Shown here in pieces: positions 7,505 through 16,203 of a stretch of 64,000 nt of DNA. Location of the stretch: NCBI RefSeq assembly GCF_004571195.1, contig NZ_CP038271.1, forward strand, positions 124,001 to 188,000, in the 5' to 3' direction. The notes beneath the pieces were generated by a model that was given only the letters and a program-made list of their open reading frames with translations, was not told where the DNA came from and did no database searches. The first letter of the stretch is position 1. Every line of letters starts with the position of its first letter. The position numbers were made by a program, and so were the translations under genes. The DNA comes from Legionella geestiana (lineage in GTDB: Bacteria > Pseudomonadota > Gammaproteobacteria > Legionellales > Legionellaceae).

Positions 7505-8203
7505 ATGTTGAAAAAATTAGTGTTACTAACAACGTTGCCCATGGCAGCATTTGCATTCGATTCGGGGCCAATCACGCGTGAAAACAGGCTAATATTGTAC
7601 AGCGAAAGCGGTCCAATAGACAGTTTTGAATTTACTCTTGCACCTCAGTCGATGGTGCAAGATACATACAATCAGACATTCGAGCCATATTCTGTGTATC
7701 CAATGAAAGCGTGGCACGGCCTTACATCAAATTTCTATCGCTATACACGCTGGGATGAGAATATGGGCTACATGACGTATTATAAAGCAATTATCACCGT
7801 TTGGCTTCCCAGAAAAAACAATTCCAAAGTTGCGGATTGGGCAAAGGTTCAACAAACAGCGGTGATGAATGGTAATAATAATGGAAAGGTATACGCAAGC
7901 GTTGCCGGCAGTAGCGTTGCAAGCGCGCCTGAGCAGCTGAATTTTGCTTTTATGGGGCAACTAAGGATAGGAAATTATATCTGTGACAATGTCATTATTG
8001 CACAAGGACATAGCCGTGCAGCATCGAGTAATAATTGGTGGATTTACAGTAATTATTGGCCCAAAAATGCTGATGGTACACCTAAAAAATTCGCATACCA
8101 CAAAAATCGCATAAAATGTGTTTCAGGAGATGAAGAAAAGCTTTTTCGGGTAAAGCCTTATGCCTTCCCAAATGTATTCAGACTGTCTCCAGTTCACGCT
8201 TGA
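7505..8203 (+). CDS. Hypothetical secreted protein
   Basis: 232 residues from ATG 7505. The N-terminus MLKKLVLLTTLPMAAFAFDS is a classic Sec signal peptide with a likely cut after AFA. The in-frame TTG at 7424 lies inside the promoter and is rejected. The mature part is rich in aromatic residues (FYRYTRWDENMGYMTYYKAI, SSNNWWIYSNYWP) and contains two Cys (YICDN and RIKCVSG) that could form a disulfide. No catalytic motif is seen and no family is recognised. It has its own promoter and is followed by repeats, so it is probably monocistronic. AT-rich composition suggests transfer. Confidence 0.7.
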   Translation: MLKKLVLLTTLPMAAFAFDSGPITRENRLILYSESGPIDSFEFTLAPQSMVQDTYNQTFEPYSVYPMKAWHGLTSNFYRYTRWDENMGYMTYYKAIITVWLPRKNNSKVADWAKVQQTAVMNGNNNGKVYASVAGSSVASAPEQLNFAFMGQLRIGNYICDNVIIAQGHSRAASSNNWWIYSNYWPKNADGTPKKFAYHKNRIKCVSGDEEKLFRVKPYAFPNVFRLSPVHA

Positions 8204-8214
8204 GGTGCAATCGG

Positions 8215-8456
8215 TGGGCTGGGTTGAGTGCCGCGAAGCCCGGCATCGGGTATCGCTGTTGGCCGGATGTTTTTTTCGTGCATCTTATCCCGCGCTTATC
8301 AGCGCAGGCTACGGCGCTTTTTTCGAATAACTTATTGTATATAAAAGATTTTTTGTAGGCTGGGCTGAGCACGGCGAAGCCCGGCATCGGGTATCCCCAA
8401 AGGCCGGATGTTTTTTTCGTGCATCCTGTCCCGCGCTTATCAGCGCAGGCTACGGT
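8215..8456. repeat. Two direct copies of a ~100-bp repeat
   Basis: Copy 1 (about 8215-8314) and copy 2 (about 8355-8456) share GCGAAGCCCGGCATCGGGTA, GGCCGGATGTTTTTTTCGTG, and CCCGCGCTTATCAGCGCAGG followed by CTACGG. Each copy contains the hairpin CGCGCTTATCAGCG. The text GGCTGGG(T/C)TGAG resembles widespread intergenic palindromic repeats of gammaproteobacteria. No gene is supported between 8204 and 8653. Confidence 0.75.
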
Positions 8457-8518
8457 ATTTTATTGATAAAACAACAACTTACAAGTGGCAACGGTCTTGA
8501 GCCAAGAACTCAAGGCAG

Positions 8519-8550
8519 TTAAGTCTGATTATCACAATAATCAGACTTAA
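8519..8550. repeat. 14-bp perfect palindrome, possible terminator or repeat end
   Basis: TTAAGTCTGATTAT (8519-8532) and ATAATCAGACTTAA (8537-8550) pair perfectly around CACA. Single half-sites AAGTCTGATTATC also occur at about 6348-6360 and 7314-7326, so this is a dispersed repeat unit and not only a terminator. Confidence 0.65.
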
Positions 8551-8653
8551 GATGAATGAATACTTCGCGAATTCAATTTGTAAGTGCAATCGCTCTTCTT
8601 TTAAAATATCTCTGCCGGAGCTGTAAAAATTTCCTAACAATTACCAATTAACT

Positions 8654-9391
8654 TTACCCAATATTGTTATCTAAGAAATTTAAAAGTTCTTTTACAACCT
8701 CATTAGGAGATTCGCGCTGTAGCATATGACCGCAATTTAGAAAAGTTATACGATTTACATTTTTAATTACAGAAGCAAGAAGTTGCGAATCTTCTTTTGT
8801 AACAACAAGTTCATTAATTCCCGACATAATTAAAGTTGGCACACTGATTTTATTAATATAAGACTGTGCATCATATTGTTTACATAATATAGCTTGTTGA
8901 AGTATCGAATGTATAGTTTGAGATTGACCAGCGAGCTCTGGCATTTGTTTTTGTAGCTTATCAAAATCGTTTTTTGCGTCATCGAGTAACAAGTCAAGAT
9001 AGCCATTCCCAGCGATATTCATGGTTAATAAGGAAGATAATAAGCTTAAGCTTCTTATTTTTCTTGGATAATGTGCAGCAAAATACTGTGCTATAAATCC
9101 TCCCATTGAATGACCAATAATATGAGCGGATTGTATTTCGAGATGTGTTAATAAGGAGTTTAAATCACTTGCTAACAATTTCGGTGTGTAATCATCATAC
9201 ACTGAAGCATCACTTTGTCCTATTCCTCTATTATCATAAGTAATCACTTGATAACGACAGCTAAGAGGCTCAACAACATCATCCCAAACTTGATGATCAC
9301 AAAAACCGCCAGAAATTAATACTATAGGGTCTCCTTTTCCTAGCACTTTAAAGAATATCGTTGTCTCATCCTCACATTTAAATTTAGGCAT
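8654..9391 (-). CDS. Alpha/beta-fold hydrolase
   Basis: 245 residues with the complete alpha/beta hydrolase pattern: the oxyanion-side LISGGFCDHQVWDDV near 26-40, YDNRGIGQSD near 52-61, nucleophile elbow GHSMGG near 93-98 (catalytic Ser), an acid in SGINELVVTKED near 190-201, and the catalytic His in LNCGHMLQRESP near 219-230. The layout is closest to small-molecule ester, lactone or enol-lactone hydrolases. The substrate cannot be told. The gene is AT-rich compared with the core genes and is separated by repeats on both sides, so it looks acquired. Confidence 0.85.
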   Translation of the reverse strand: MPKFKCEDETTIFFKVLGKGDPIVLISGGFCDHQVWDDVVEPLSCRYQVITYDNRGIGQSDASVYDDYTPKLLASDLNSLLTHLEIQSAHIIGHSMGGFIAQYFAAHYPRKIRSLSLLSSLLTMNIAGNGYLDLLLDDAKNDFDKLQKQMPELAGQSQTIHSILQQAILCKQYDAQSYINKISVPTLIMSGINELVVTKEDSQLLASVIKNVNRITFLNCGHMLQRESPNEVVKELLNFLDNNIG

Positions 9392-9420
9392 ACAAATTCT
9401 TTATTTAATTTTCTTCAAAT

Positions 9421-9538
9421 CGTTGATTGTGTGCTTGAGTTTGTTAAATAGAGCCTGCTATTCGCTGCACACAAGCACACAATGCCCCTCAAAACGCCAC
9501 ATTTTCGCTTCTCATCATGAAATGAGGACACGCCCTAA
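9421..9538. repeat. Partial miniature palindromic element related to the one at 12351
   Basis: The core CTTGAGTTTGTTAAATAGAG at 9434 onward, with GCCTGCTATTCGC, matches the core of the 12351-12514 element (TTGAGTTCGTTAAATAGAG, GCCGGCTATTCGC). Around the core ATTGTGTGCTTG (9426-9437) pairs with CAAGCACACAAT (9472-9483). The right end AAATGAGGACACGCCCTAA (9520-9538) is of the dispersed TTAGGGCGTGTC type. The left outer arm is missing. The TTA at 9535-9537 read on the minus strand is the stop codon of the next gene. Confidence 0.6.
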
Positions 9539-10542
9539 CAAAAACCACTTAACACTATCTTCCCTCGCGCTTTTCCACTTTCAAGCAGCGCATGCGCCTT
9601 GCAGAGATTCAGCGCGTTGATAACGCCCATGTTTTCAGCGAGTGTCGTATGCAGGGTTTGGTTATCAACCATTTCAGCCACGCTTTTGAGAATCTCATGC
9701 TGACGAATCATGTCATTGGTTTTAAACATGGAGCGCGTGTACATCATTTCCCAGTGAATGGAAATGCTTTTAAGCTTGAAGATTTTAAAATCCACCTGTT
9801 GCGGATCGTCAATCAGTGCAAATTTTCCCTGAGGCTTCAGGATGTCTACCAGCGCCGCTGCGTGCTCATCAGTGTGCGTCAGGCTGATAACATAATCAAC
9901 TGCAGGTATATTCAGGACAGCAAGCTGTGCTTTCATGTCTTCATTATGATTAATGACATGGTGCGCGCCATTTTCCAGAATCCACTTCACGGATTCGGCT
10001 CTTGAAGCTGTGCCGATTACCGTTAAACTGGTTAGTCTGCGCGCTAGCTGTACGAGAATGGAGCCGACACCGCCGGCGGCACCGGTAATCAGCAACGTGC
10101 CTTTTTCGTCTGGTGGTACCTGTAAACGGTCAAACAGGAGCTCCCATGCAGTCAGGCTGGTTAATGGCAACGCTGCCGCTTCCTCAAAAGTAAGGGATTG
10201 TGGCTTTTTGGATGCAATGCGCTCATCCACGAGGTGATATTCACTGTTGCACCCTGGTCGCGTCAGGTCGCCCGCGTACCAGACTTCATCGCCGGGCTTA
10301 AAGAGCGTCACCAAAGGCCCCACTGCCACGACCACGCCTGCCGCATCCCAACCGAGGACTTTAGGAAAGCCTTCAGGAGGAGATACATTGCGACGGATTT
10401 TGGTATCGATGGGATTCACTGCAATAGCGCGAATTTCCACGAGAATATCATGCCCTTCAGCGACCGGTATTGGCAATTCGACATCGATAAGTGCATCCTG
10501 CTCCGTGATGGGAAGCGATTTGTAATAGCCTGTTGCTTTCAT
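9535..10542 (-). CDS. Zinc-free-type alcohol dehydrogenase family / NADPH:quinone reductase-like protein
   Basis: 335 residues from the ATG at 10542, which follows an AAGGAGTGGCATC RBS; 15 further upstream codons are ignored. It is a medium-chain dehydrogenase/reductase: GroES-like part (AVNPIDTKIRRNVSPPEGFP, VLGWDAAGVVVAVGP) and a Rossmann part with the cofactor loop LITGAAGGVGSILVQLARR at about 150-168. The structural zinc cysteines are absent. Such proteins (COG0604, zinc-binding alcohol dehydrogenase family by name) reduce quinones or enones with NADPH. The stop codon TAG is formed by a repeat end (TGTTAGGGCG on the minus strand). It is divergent from the small gene at 10642. Confidence 0.88.
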   Translation of the reverse strand: MKATGYYKSLPITEQDALIDVELPIPVAEGHDILVEIRAIAVNPIDTKIRRNVSPPEGFPKVLGWDAAGVVVAVGPLVTLFKPGDEVWYAGDLTRPGCNSEYHLVDERIASKKPQSLTFEEAAALPLTSLTAWELLFDRLQVPPDEKGTLLITGAAGGVGSILVQLARRLTSLTVIGTASRAESVKWILENGAHHVINHNEDMKAQLAVLNIPAVDYVISLTHTDEHAAALVDILKPQGKFALIDDPQQVDFKIFKLKSISIHWEMMYTRSMFKTNDMIRQHEILKSVAEMVDNQTLHTTLAENMGVINALNLCKAHALLESGKARGKIVLSGFC

Positions 10543-10641
10543 GATGCCACTCCTTTGCGTGCTGGCCGTAATAAAAAATCGACGCACTCCCTTGAATGTG
10601 ATAATGTCACGATTATCCTAAAAAGATAAGGGAAGGTTTGC

Positions 10642-10872
10642 ATGTTTCGCGATAGAAGCGCTTGTATGAGTATGTTTGGAGGCTACCATGTTTACGGTCC
10701 CCCTGTATATACAATGGCCGTAATACCAAATAACCTGACCGAGGCGTCATCAACAGAATTTACAAGAATGAAGGTTAATTTTGAGGAACTGCAGGTGCCT
10801 GTGCAAACGGTAGAGCCAGCTCCCACAGAAGACGCTGAACAAACAGCAATTTCGGTTTCATCGCTGCGTTAA
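10642..10872 (+). CDS. Small hypothetical protein
   Basis: 76 residues with a strong RBS (AAGGGAAGG, 7 bases before ATG). The N-terminal half is rich in Gly, Tyr and Met (FGGYHVYGPPVYTMAVIPNN), and the rest is acidic and proline-containing (VEPAPTEDAEQTAI). No transmembrane segment or known domain. It may be cotranscribed with the UPF0114 gene that starts 44 bases later. Its reality rests on the RBS and position alone. Confidence 0.5.
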   Translation: MFRDRSACMSMFGGYHVYGPPVYTMAVIPNNLTEASSTEFTRMKVNFEELQVPVQTVEPAPTEDAEQTAISVSSLR

Positions 10873-10916
10873 ACTGATTTATCCCCTTGGTATACAACAG
10901 ATATATGTCAGGTAAC

Positions 10917-11429
10917 ATGAAAAACATCAAACATTTTATTGCCCTTCTCATTTTCTGCAGTCGCTGGCTGCAGGCGCCGCTGTACCTTGGCCTGATTGGA
11001 ATCCTATGCGCCTATGCGTATCGCTTTATAGCTGAACTTTTTACCTTGATTGGTCACATGAACGCACTGGGTGACAGTGAAATCATGCTCGGCGTGCTCG
11101 ATTTGATTGATGTGGTCATGATTGCCAACCTGCTCATTATGGTGATTATGGGTGGCTATGAAACCTTCGTGTCTCGCCTGAATCTTCAATCGCATCCTGA
11201 CCAGCCCGAATGGCTTGACCATCTTGATGCTGGCGCCATGAAAATTAAACTGGCGCTCGCGCTGGTGGGGATTTCTTCGATTCATCTTCTGCGAACCTTT
11301 ATCGATCCGGCTAAAGCCGGCTTTGATAATGTTCTCTGGCAGGTGGTCATTCATATTACCCTTCTTGTCTCGGCACTTGCCATTGCATGGACAAACCGAC
11401 TTCTGGCGGTAGAGAAGGCAACCCACTGA
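10917..11429 (+). CDS. UPF0114 / TIGR00645 (YqhA-like) inner-membrane protein
   Basis: 170 residues from the ATG at 10917; an ATG at 10905 in the same frame is possible, but the family normally starts about a dozen residues before the SRWL motif, which favours 10917. SRWLQAPLYLGLIG near the start, then LLIMVIMGGYETFVSRL and the KIKLALALVGISSIHLL segment are family signatures. Three or four transmembrane helices are evident. The function of the family is not established. It sits 6 bases before the rlmM-like gene and is probably cotranscribed with it. Confidence 0.88.
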   Translation: MKNIKHFIALLIFCSRWLQAPLYLGLIGILCAYAYRFIAELFTLIGHMNALGDSEIMLGVLDLIDVVMIANLLIMVIMGGYETFVSRLNLQSHPDQPEWLDHLDAGAMKIKLALALVGISSIHLLRTFIDPAKAGFDNVLWQVVIHITLLVSALAIAWTNRLLAVEKATH

Positions 11430-11435
11430 CCGTTT

Positions 11436-12353
11436 ATGCAATCTTGTCAATCCATTAAAAGCGTCTATGTTGCCAAGCCGGAATGCCTGCCTGCCCTGCA
11501 GCAGGAAATAGGCAGGTGCTTTACTGTAAAAGACAGTCTTTTATTTTCCGCTGAACCCGCAATTGAGGCCTGCTTTGCGCTCGACATCTGGGAGGATATC
11601 GAGGTTCTGCCTTTTGCCTCCATCTCTGAGGCGGCACGTATTCTGCGCGCTCATGGCAGATTCTGGTATTTTCACCCACTGGAATATGTGCGGCGCGGTC
11701 GTCTAATTGAAGAGCAATTGCCAAAATTGCCTGAGTTACACACACCCTTCAGGCCTGATATTCAGGTGCCAGCCATAGGCGCTTTCACGCTTATCGACAG
11801 AAATACCCTGCTCCTCGCAACCAAACGCCTCAAAAAATGGCCCGATGGCAAGAGTTTTTTTGTGGAGGATCGTGTCAATCCGCCGAATCGCGCTTATCTT
11901 AAGCTCTGGGAAGCACTATTTGTTATGGGACGAAGCCCGGAAAAAGGTGCGCGGGTATTTGACCTTGGCGCATCTCCTGGGGGATGGACGTGGGTTATGC
12001 AAAGTCTTGGCGCGCAGGTTACGGCGGTCGACAAGGCAGCACTTGACCCCAAAATTGCCGCCCTTCCCGGCGTGACCTGTCTGCAACAGAGCGCATTTTC
12101 GATTGAACCAGCCACCTTAACTGAAAAAGTAGACTGGGTTCTCTCAGACATTGCCTGTTACCCCGCAAGAGCCCTTCAATTGATAGAAAAGTGGATAGAC
12201 AGCGAGCGCGCAGGCAACCTTATCTTTACCATCAAACTTCAGGGAGAAACTGATTTTACCGTGTTGAACACGCTCAGAAAGATACCAAACGCCCGTGTAT
12301 TAAATCTCTACTGGAATAAACACGAAGCGACTTTTTTGTATCCAGTTCCCTAG
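11436..12353 (+). CDS. rlmM: RlmM-like 23S rRNA 2'-O-ribose methyltransferase (FtsJ/RrmJ fold)
   Basis: 305 residues. The C-terminal half is an FtsJ-type methyltransferase: PPNRAYLKLWEAL (first catalytic Lys), SAM motif FDLGASPGGWTWVMQSLGAQ, SDIACYP (Asp), IFTIKLQGE (second Lys) and WNKHEATF (Glu), giving the K-D-K-E tetrad of 2'-O-methyltransferases. The layout matches COG2933/RlmM, which modifies C2498 of 23S rRNA in Escherichia coli. The E. coli protein is about 60 residues longer at the N-terminus, where its THUMP-like part lies; here that part is shorter. The TAG stop coincides with the left end of a miniature element. Confidence 0.8.
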   Translation: MQSCQSIKSVYVAKPECLPALQQEIGRCFTVKDSLLFSAEPAIEACFALDIWEDIEVLPFASISEAARILRAHGRFWYFHPLEYVRRGRLIEEQLPKLPELHTPFRPDIQVPAIGAFTLIDRNTLLLATKRLKKWPDGKSFFVEDRVNPPNRAYLKLWEALFVMGRSPEKGARVFDLGASPGGWTWVMQSLGAQVTAVDKAALDPKIAALPGVTCLQQSAFSIEPATLTEKVDWVLSDIACYPARALQLIEKWIDSERAGNLIFTIKLQGETDFTVLNTLRKIPNARVLNLYWNKHEATFLYPVP

Positions 12354-12514
12354 GGTCTGTTGACAATTGGTGACACGGCTGCAAACCACGTCAATTTGTC
12401 CAAATTTAACCTTGAGTTCGTTAAATAGAGCCGGCTATTCGCCTCACTCAAGATAAAATTTGGCCTAAATTAACGTGATTTTCGCTTCGCACCACCAAAT
12501 GTCAACAGACCCTA
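12351..12514. mobile_element. Miniature palindromic element (MITE-like), 164 bp
   Basis: Outer arms TAGGGTCTGTTGACAATTGG (12351-12370) and CCAAATGTCAACAGACCCTA (12495-12514) are inverted repeats with one mismatch. The inner arms also pair (TCAATTTG-CCAAATTT-CTTGAG against CTCAAG-AAATTTGG-AAATTAAC), so almost the whole element folds into one long hairpin centred on AATAGAGCCGGCTATT. If TA is the duplicated target, it follows the insertion rule of the IS630/Tc1 type; this is inference. There is no coding capacity. The rest of 12354-12685 contains no gene. Confidence 0.7.
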
Positions 12515-12685
12515 AGCTCATTGATTTTTCATGCACAAAACAGCACCTTGCAGAAATTCTCTCCTGAAAATGCATGCCAACCGTTTTTTAATCATCAAAA
12601 CAGACCATACCTGAAGGCGTAACAGCCTCTTGACACGCGTTAAAGCATCCGTGAAGATGTCTATGATTTCTGCAGGAGTGCCATC

Positions 12686-12919
12686 ATGAAACGTACCATG
12701 ATTATTGCTGGCATGCTGCTCACTGGCAGCATCAGCGCCTTTGCCAAACCCACTCAACCATTCGTGCATCAGCCAAACGCGACTGAGACCGTGAAGCTTC
12801 AGCCGGTGAGTGCTCAAAAACCCTGTAAAAGCTGGGAAGATACGCGCTTTGATACGCTCTATGAGCGCATTGCCAAAACCCTCGAGGGCAACCAGAGGCC
12901 CCCTCGTTTATCGCCTTAA
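12686..12919 (+). CDS. Small secreted hypothetical protein
   Basis: 77 residues, RBS CAGGAG eight bases before ATG. MKRTMIIAGMLLTGSISAFA is a textbook signal peptide with a cut before KPTQP. The mature protein would be about 57 residues with one Cys, possibly periplasmic. Its last 12 bases overlap the 3' end of the convergent fadE gene. No family is recognised. Confidence 0.6.
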   Translation: MKRTMIIAGMLLTGSISAFAKPTQPFVHQPNATETVKLQPVSAQKPCKSWEDTRFDTLYERIAKTLEGNQRPPRLSP

Positions 12920-15322
12920 ACCAGTGCGCGCCAGCTCGGCATTACTGAAATCATCAACAGCAATGACCTGCTGGCGCAAACGCTCTACTTCTCGCAGGCG
13001 GTGGCCTTCATCGTCATCGAGAATCCCTTTTTTAACGGCATCGTCAATCTGTTCAAGCAGCACAAGCCCATCAACTTTTCCTTCACGGTGCGCTCGCACG
13101 ACACGTTTCTCAAGGTCTTCCACCGCACATAATGCGTGAAATGTCGCCTCCAGTCTGCCAAGCGGACAGTTCTCAAGGGGTTCGGAAAAGACATGGCGTG
13201 TCAGACGGGCACGTGTGTGATTGGGACGCGTCAGTATATTTGCAAGCACTTTCCCAAGGGCATCAGAGGGGCCATGCTCACGCACGCCAAAAGGCTGCAA
13301 CAGTAGTCGTAACAGCGGACGCGCCCACTTGACAGGGTAGTTACGAATACAGACACTAAGCGCCTTATCGTATTCCTGAAACAGCTGCTGGCAGGACCAG
13401 TGGACAAGGGGTAAATCACCATCCGGCTCGCCGTCTGTGTGAAAACGCTTTAATACGGCAGATGCGAGATACATGGTGCTAAGCATGTCACCAAGGCGTG
13501 CCGAGGTGCTTTCGCGCCGCTTTAGACTGCCACCAAGGAGTGCCATTGACAGATCAGAAAGGAGCGCAAAATTCGCACTTTTACGTCTCAGTTTTTGAAA
13601 GTAACGTCCGGTCTTGCCGCCGGGCACATGACTGCCTCGACCATCCGTGAAGTGATAGCAAATCGTTTGCATAAGATTAGAGAACACAAATCCCACATGC
13701 CCCCAGAATGCCTTGTCAAAATCCTGAAGCCTGCCTTCTCGAAGCGCTTCCATTTCACGAAACACATATGGATGACAGCGGATGGCGCCCTGTCCGAAAA
13801 TAATCAGACAACGTGTGAGAATGTTTGCGCCCTCAACGGTAATGGCAATAGGAGCACTCTGATAACCGCGGCCAAGGTAATTGTTTGGGCCAAGGCAAAT
13901 GCCCTTCCCCCCATGGATGTCCATGGCATCGCAGGATATGCGGCGCGCACGCTCGGTGGTGTGGTATTTGAGAATGGCCCCTGCCACTGCCGGCTTGGCT
14001 CCCTGATCAATGGCCGCACAGGCCATGGTAAGCCCTGCGTCAAGCAGATAGGCATTGCCGGCAATGCGCGCCAGGGGTTCTTCAATACCCTCAAACTGGC
14101 TGATGGCCACATTAAACTGGCGACGTACCCGTGCGTACGCGCCACAGGCCAGTGCTGCCGCCTGGACGCCGCCACTGGCACTGGAAGGCAGACTGATGGC
14201 ACGTCCGGCGCTCAGGCATTCCATCAGCATGCGCCAGCCATGGCCGGCCATTTCCGTGCCTCCAATCAGGCAGTCTATTGGCACAAACACGTCTTTTCCT
14301 GAAGTCGGGCCATTCATGAAGGCTATGTTCAGAGGAAAGTGTCTTCGTCCACGTATTACACCTTTGGTATCCGCCGGAATCAGTGCACAGCTGATACCGA
14401 CATCAGTACCTTTTCCGAGAATATTTTCGGGGTCATAAAGCCGAAACGCGAGTCCTATCACGGTGGCTACCGGACACAGCGTAATATAACGCTTGTTCCA
14501 TGTCAGGCGAATACCGGTAATCATTTTTCCATCCACTTCCTGACGGCACACGACCCCGGTATCGGGGAGTGAGGCTGCATCCGAACCGGCGTTTGGACCC
14601 GTCAATGCAAAACATGGAATTTCACGACCATCCGCGAGGCGCGGCAGATAATAGTTTTTTTGCTCTTCAGTACCATATTTGAGCAGAAGCTCAGCAGGCC
14701 CCAGTGAATTTGGGACCGCCACCGTAGTGGCCGCACTGGCTGAGCGGCCATAGAGAGTAACCAGCACGGACATCTGCGCTGTGGCTGAAAACTCAAGACC
14801 TCCATAGCGTTTCGGAATAATCATTCCTAGAAATCCGTTCTCGCGAATATACGTCCACACCTCAGCGGGTAAATCGGTCAGCTCATGCGTGATTTCCCAT
14901 TCATCCAGCATGCGACAGAGAGTTTTGAGCGGACCGTCTATAAACGCCTGCTCTTCGGGCGTAAACGCAACCGCACGGTGGCGCAGAAGTGCGCCAAAAT
15001 CAGGGTCACCACTGAAAAGGTCACCCTCCCAGCTGACAGTGCCTGCTTCAAGCGCTTCACGCTCAGTGTCAGACATGGAAGGAGCGGCTTTTCTCGCCTG
15101 ATTAAAAAACAGCCGGGTAATCAGATTGCGTCGGATAATCGGGATGGAGAAAACCACGAGCACAAGCAGTATCACGCACATGACAGTCATTGCCGCGTGC
15201 CCGGGCTCTGAAAAAAAAGTGAGCAGCAGGAAGTAAGCGGCTGTTGCAAGTGTAAAAACAACCATGCTCGCCCTTCGGGCAATCAAAAACATCAGAGCGA
15301 CTATACCCGCGATACCAAGCAT
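12908..15322 (-). CDS. fadE: Acyl-CoA dehydrogenase FadE
   Basis: 804 residues, close to the 814 of E. coli FadE, preceded by an AAGGAGAAAAGG RBS. Two hydrophobic N-terminal segments (residues 1-65) anchor it, then the acyl-CoA dehydrogenase fold: FIDGPLKTLCRMLDEWEITH, GFLGMIIPKRYGGLEFSATA, FALTGPNAGSDAASLPDTG in the FAD-binding middle domain, AISLPSSASGG and QFEGIEEPLARIAGNAYLLD in the C-terminal helical domain, then the long FadE-specific tail. It makes the first oxidation of fatty-acid beta-oxidation, passing electrons to ETF. It is followed on the same strand after 89 bases upstream by an unrelated hydrolase gene, so it may have its own promoter. Confidence 0.95.
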   Translation of the reverse strand: MLGIAGIVALMFLIARRASMVVFTLATAAYFLLLTFFSEPGHAAMTVMCVILLVLVVFSIPIIRRNLITRLFFNQARKAAPSMSDTEREALEAGTVSWEGDLFSGDPDFGALLRHRAVAFTPEEQAFIDGPLKTLCRMLDEWEITHELTDLPAEVWTYIRENGFLGMIIPKRYGGLEFSATAQMSVLVTLYGRSASAATTVAVPNSLGPAELLLKYGTEEQKNYYLPRLADGREIPCFALTGPNAGSDAASLPDTGVVCRQEVDGKMITGIRLTWNKRYITLCPVATVIGLAFRLYDPENILGKGTDVGISCALIPADTKGVIRGRRHFPLNIAFMNGPTSGKDVFVPIDCLIGGTEMAGHGWRMLMECLSAGRAISLPSSASGGVQAAALACGAYARVRRQFNVAISQFEGIEEPLARIAGNAYLLDAGLTMACAAIDQGAKPAVAGAILKYHTTERARRISCDAMDIHGGKGICLGPNNYLGRGYQSAPIAITVEGANILTRCLIIFGQGAIRCHPYVFREMEALREGRLQDFDKAFWGHVGFVFSNLMQTICYHFTDGRGSHVPGGKTGRYFQKLRRKSANFALLSDLSMALLGGSLKRRESTSARLGDMLSTMYLASAVLKRFHTDGEPDGDLPLVHWSCQQLFQEYDKALSVCIRNYPVKWARPLLRLLLQPFGVREHGPSDALGKVLANILTRPNHTRARLTRHVFSEPLENCPLGRLEATFHALCAVEDLEKRVVRAHREGKVDGLVLLEQIDDAVKKGILDDDEGHRLREVERLRQQVIAVDDFSNAELARTGLRR

Positions 15323-15411
15323 CCTTTTCTCCTTTCAACCACCAGTTTTAAATACAGCACGCCGTAAACCTCAGACCGCAACATTTGCAGTTTGCATCAT
15401 AAAACGAGAAC

Positions 15412-16203
15412 TCACCTGTTAAATATAGCATCTATGCCTGTCAGAATCTCTTGAGCCGCAAGCTTTGGGTGCTCCATCGGAAACATGTGCGTCCCCTTTG
15501 TGACAACCGATGGAATATTAAAGTATTTTTGCATGTAACGTCTGTCAAAGGGTGTGACAACGTTACTCTCTGAGCCGCAAATCAAAAGCCCTGGTATCTT
15601 AAGTGCCTTTTCGTGGCGCGGGAGAATGTGCGGAATGGTACGAAAAATCCGGTATTCAACGCCCGGGTCAAAACGCAGGCTGTATCCGTTCTCATCGTGC
15701 TGCATGCCAAATTCTATATAATCGTTCAAGCATTCGGGCGCAAAGCGGCGAAAAAGCTCACGGGATTTAAGGTAGTTTTCAGCCTCGCGGCGTGTAGGCC
15801 AGTGCACGCGCCTGAGGCGCGTACGGTGCGCGGGCGTGATTCGGTCAATAAGTCCAAGCACCTTGGCGATATGGACTACATTCGATTTGAGACGACCTGG
15901 CAGCGGTGAGTCGAGCATGATTATGGCCTTAAAACGCTCAGGCTCCTCGATTGCGGCAAGCAGACTAAGTACGCCACCAAGCGAATGCCCGACGGCGATG
16001 ACTGGCTCGTTACTCTGGTCGCGAACGCTCTGCAGTACTTCAAGCGCCAGCGCATCCCAGTTGTCAGCAACCGGGAAACGAGGGTCATGCCCCACCTGGT
16101 CAATATCAATAACGGTGTACGCCTTGCGCAGGCCATCAAGCATGGCCCGGTAACAGGAAGAAGGAAAGCCGTTTCCGTGCGCAAAATGAATAATGTGCTT
16201 CAC
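15412..16203 (-). CDS. Alpha/beta hydrolase
   Basis: 263 residues. HGNGFPSSCYR near the N-terminus, the nucleophile elbow VGHSLGGVLSLLAA at about 71-84 (catalytic Ser), an acid in LLICGSESNVVTPFDRR and the His in KGTHMFPMEHP. The start codon is GTG (GGGTGAAGC) and overlaps the stop of the upstream membrane-protein gene by three bases, so the two are translationally coupled. The substrate is unknown. The HGNGFPS start is typical of a proteobacterial subfamily of unknown role. Confidence 0.87.
   Translation of the reverse strand: MKHIIHFAHGNGFPSSCYRAMLDGLRKAYTVIDIDQVGHDPRFPVADNWDALALEVLQSVRDQSNEPVIAVGHSLGGVLSLLAAIEEPERFKAIIMLDSPLPGRLKSNVVHIAKVLGLIDRITPAHRTRLRRVHWPTRREAENYLKSRELFRRFAPECLNDYIEFGMQHDENGYSLRFDPGVEYRIFRTIPHILPRHEKALKIPGLLICGSESNVVTPFDRRYMQKYFNIPSVVTKGTHMFPMEHPKLAAQEILTGIDAIFNR

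Noticed and set aside
8178-8387. Minus-strand 69-codon reading frame
   Set aside because: It translates the two direct repeats (MPGFAALNPAH twice), an artefact of repetitive DNA.
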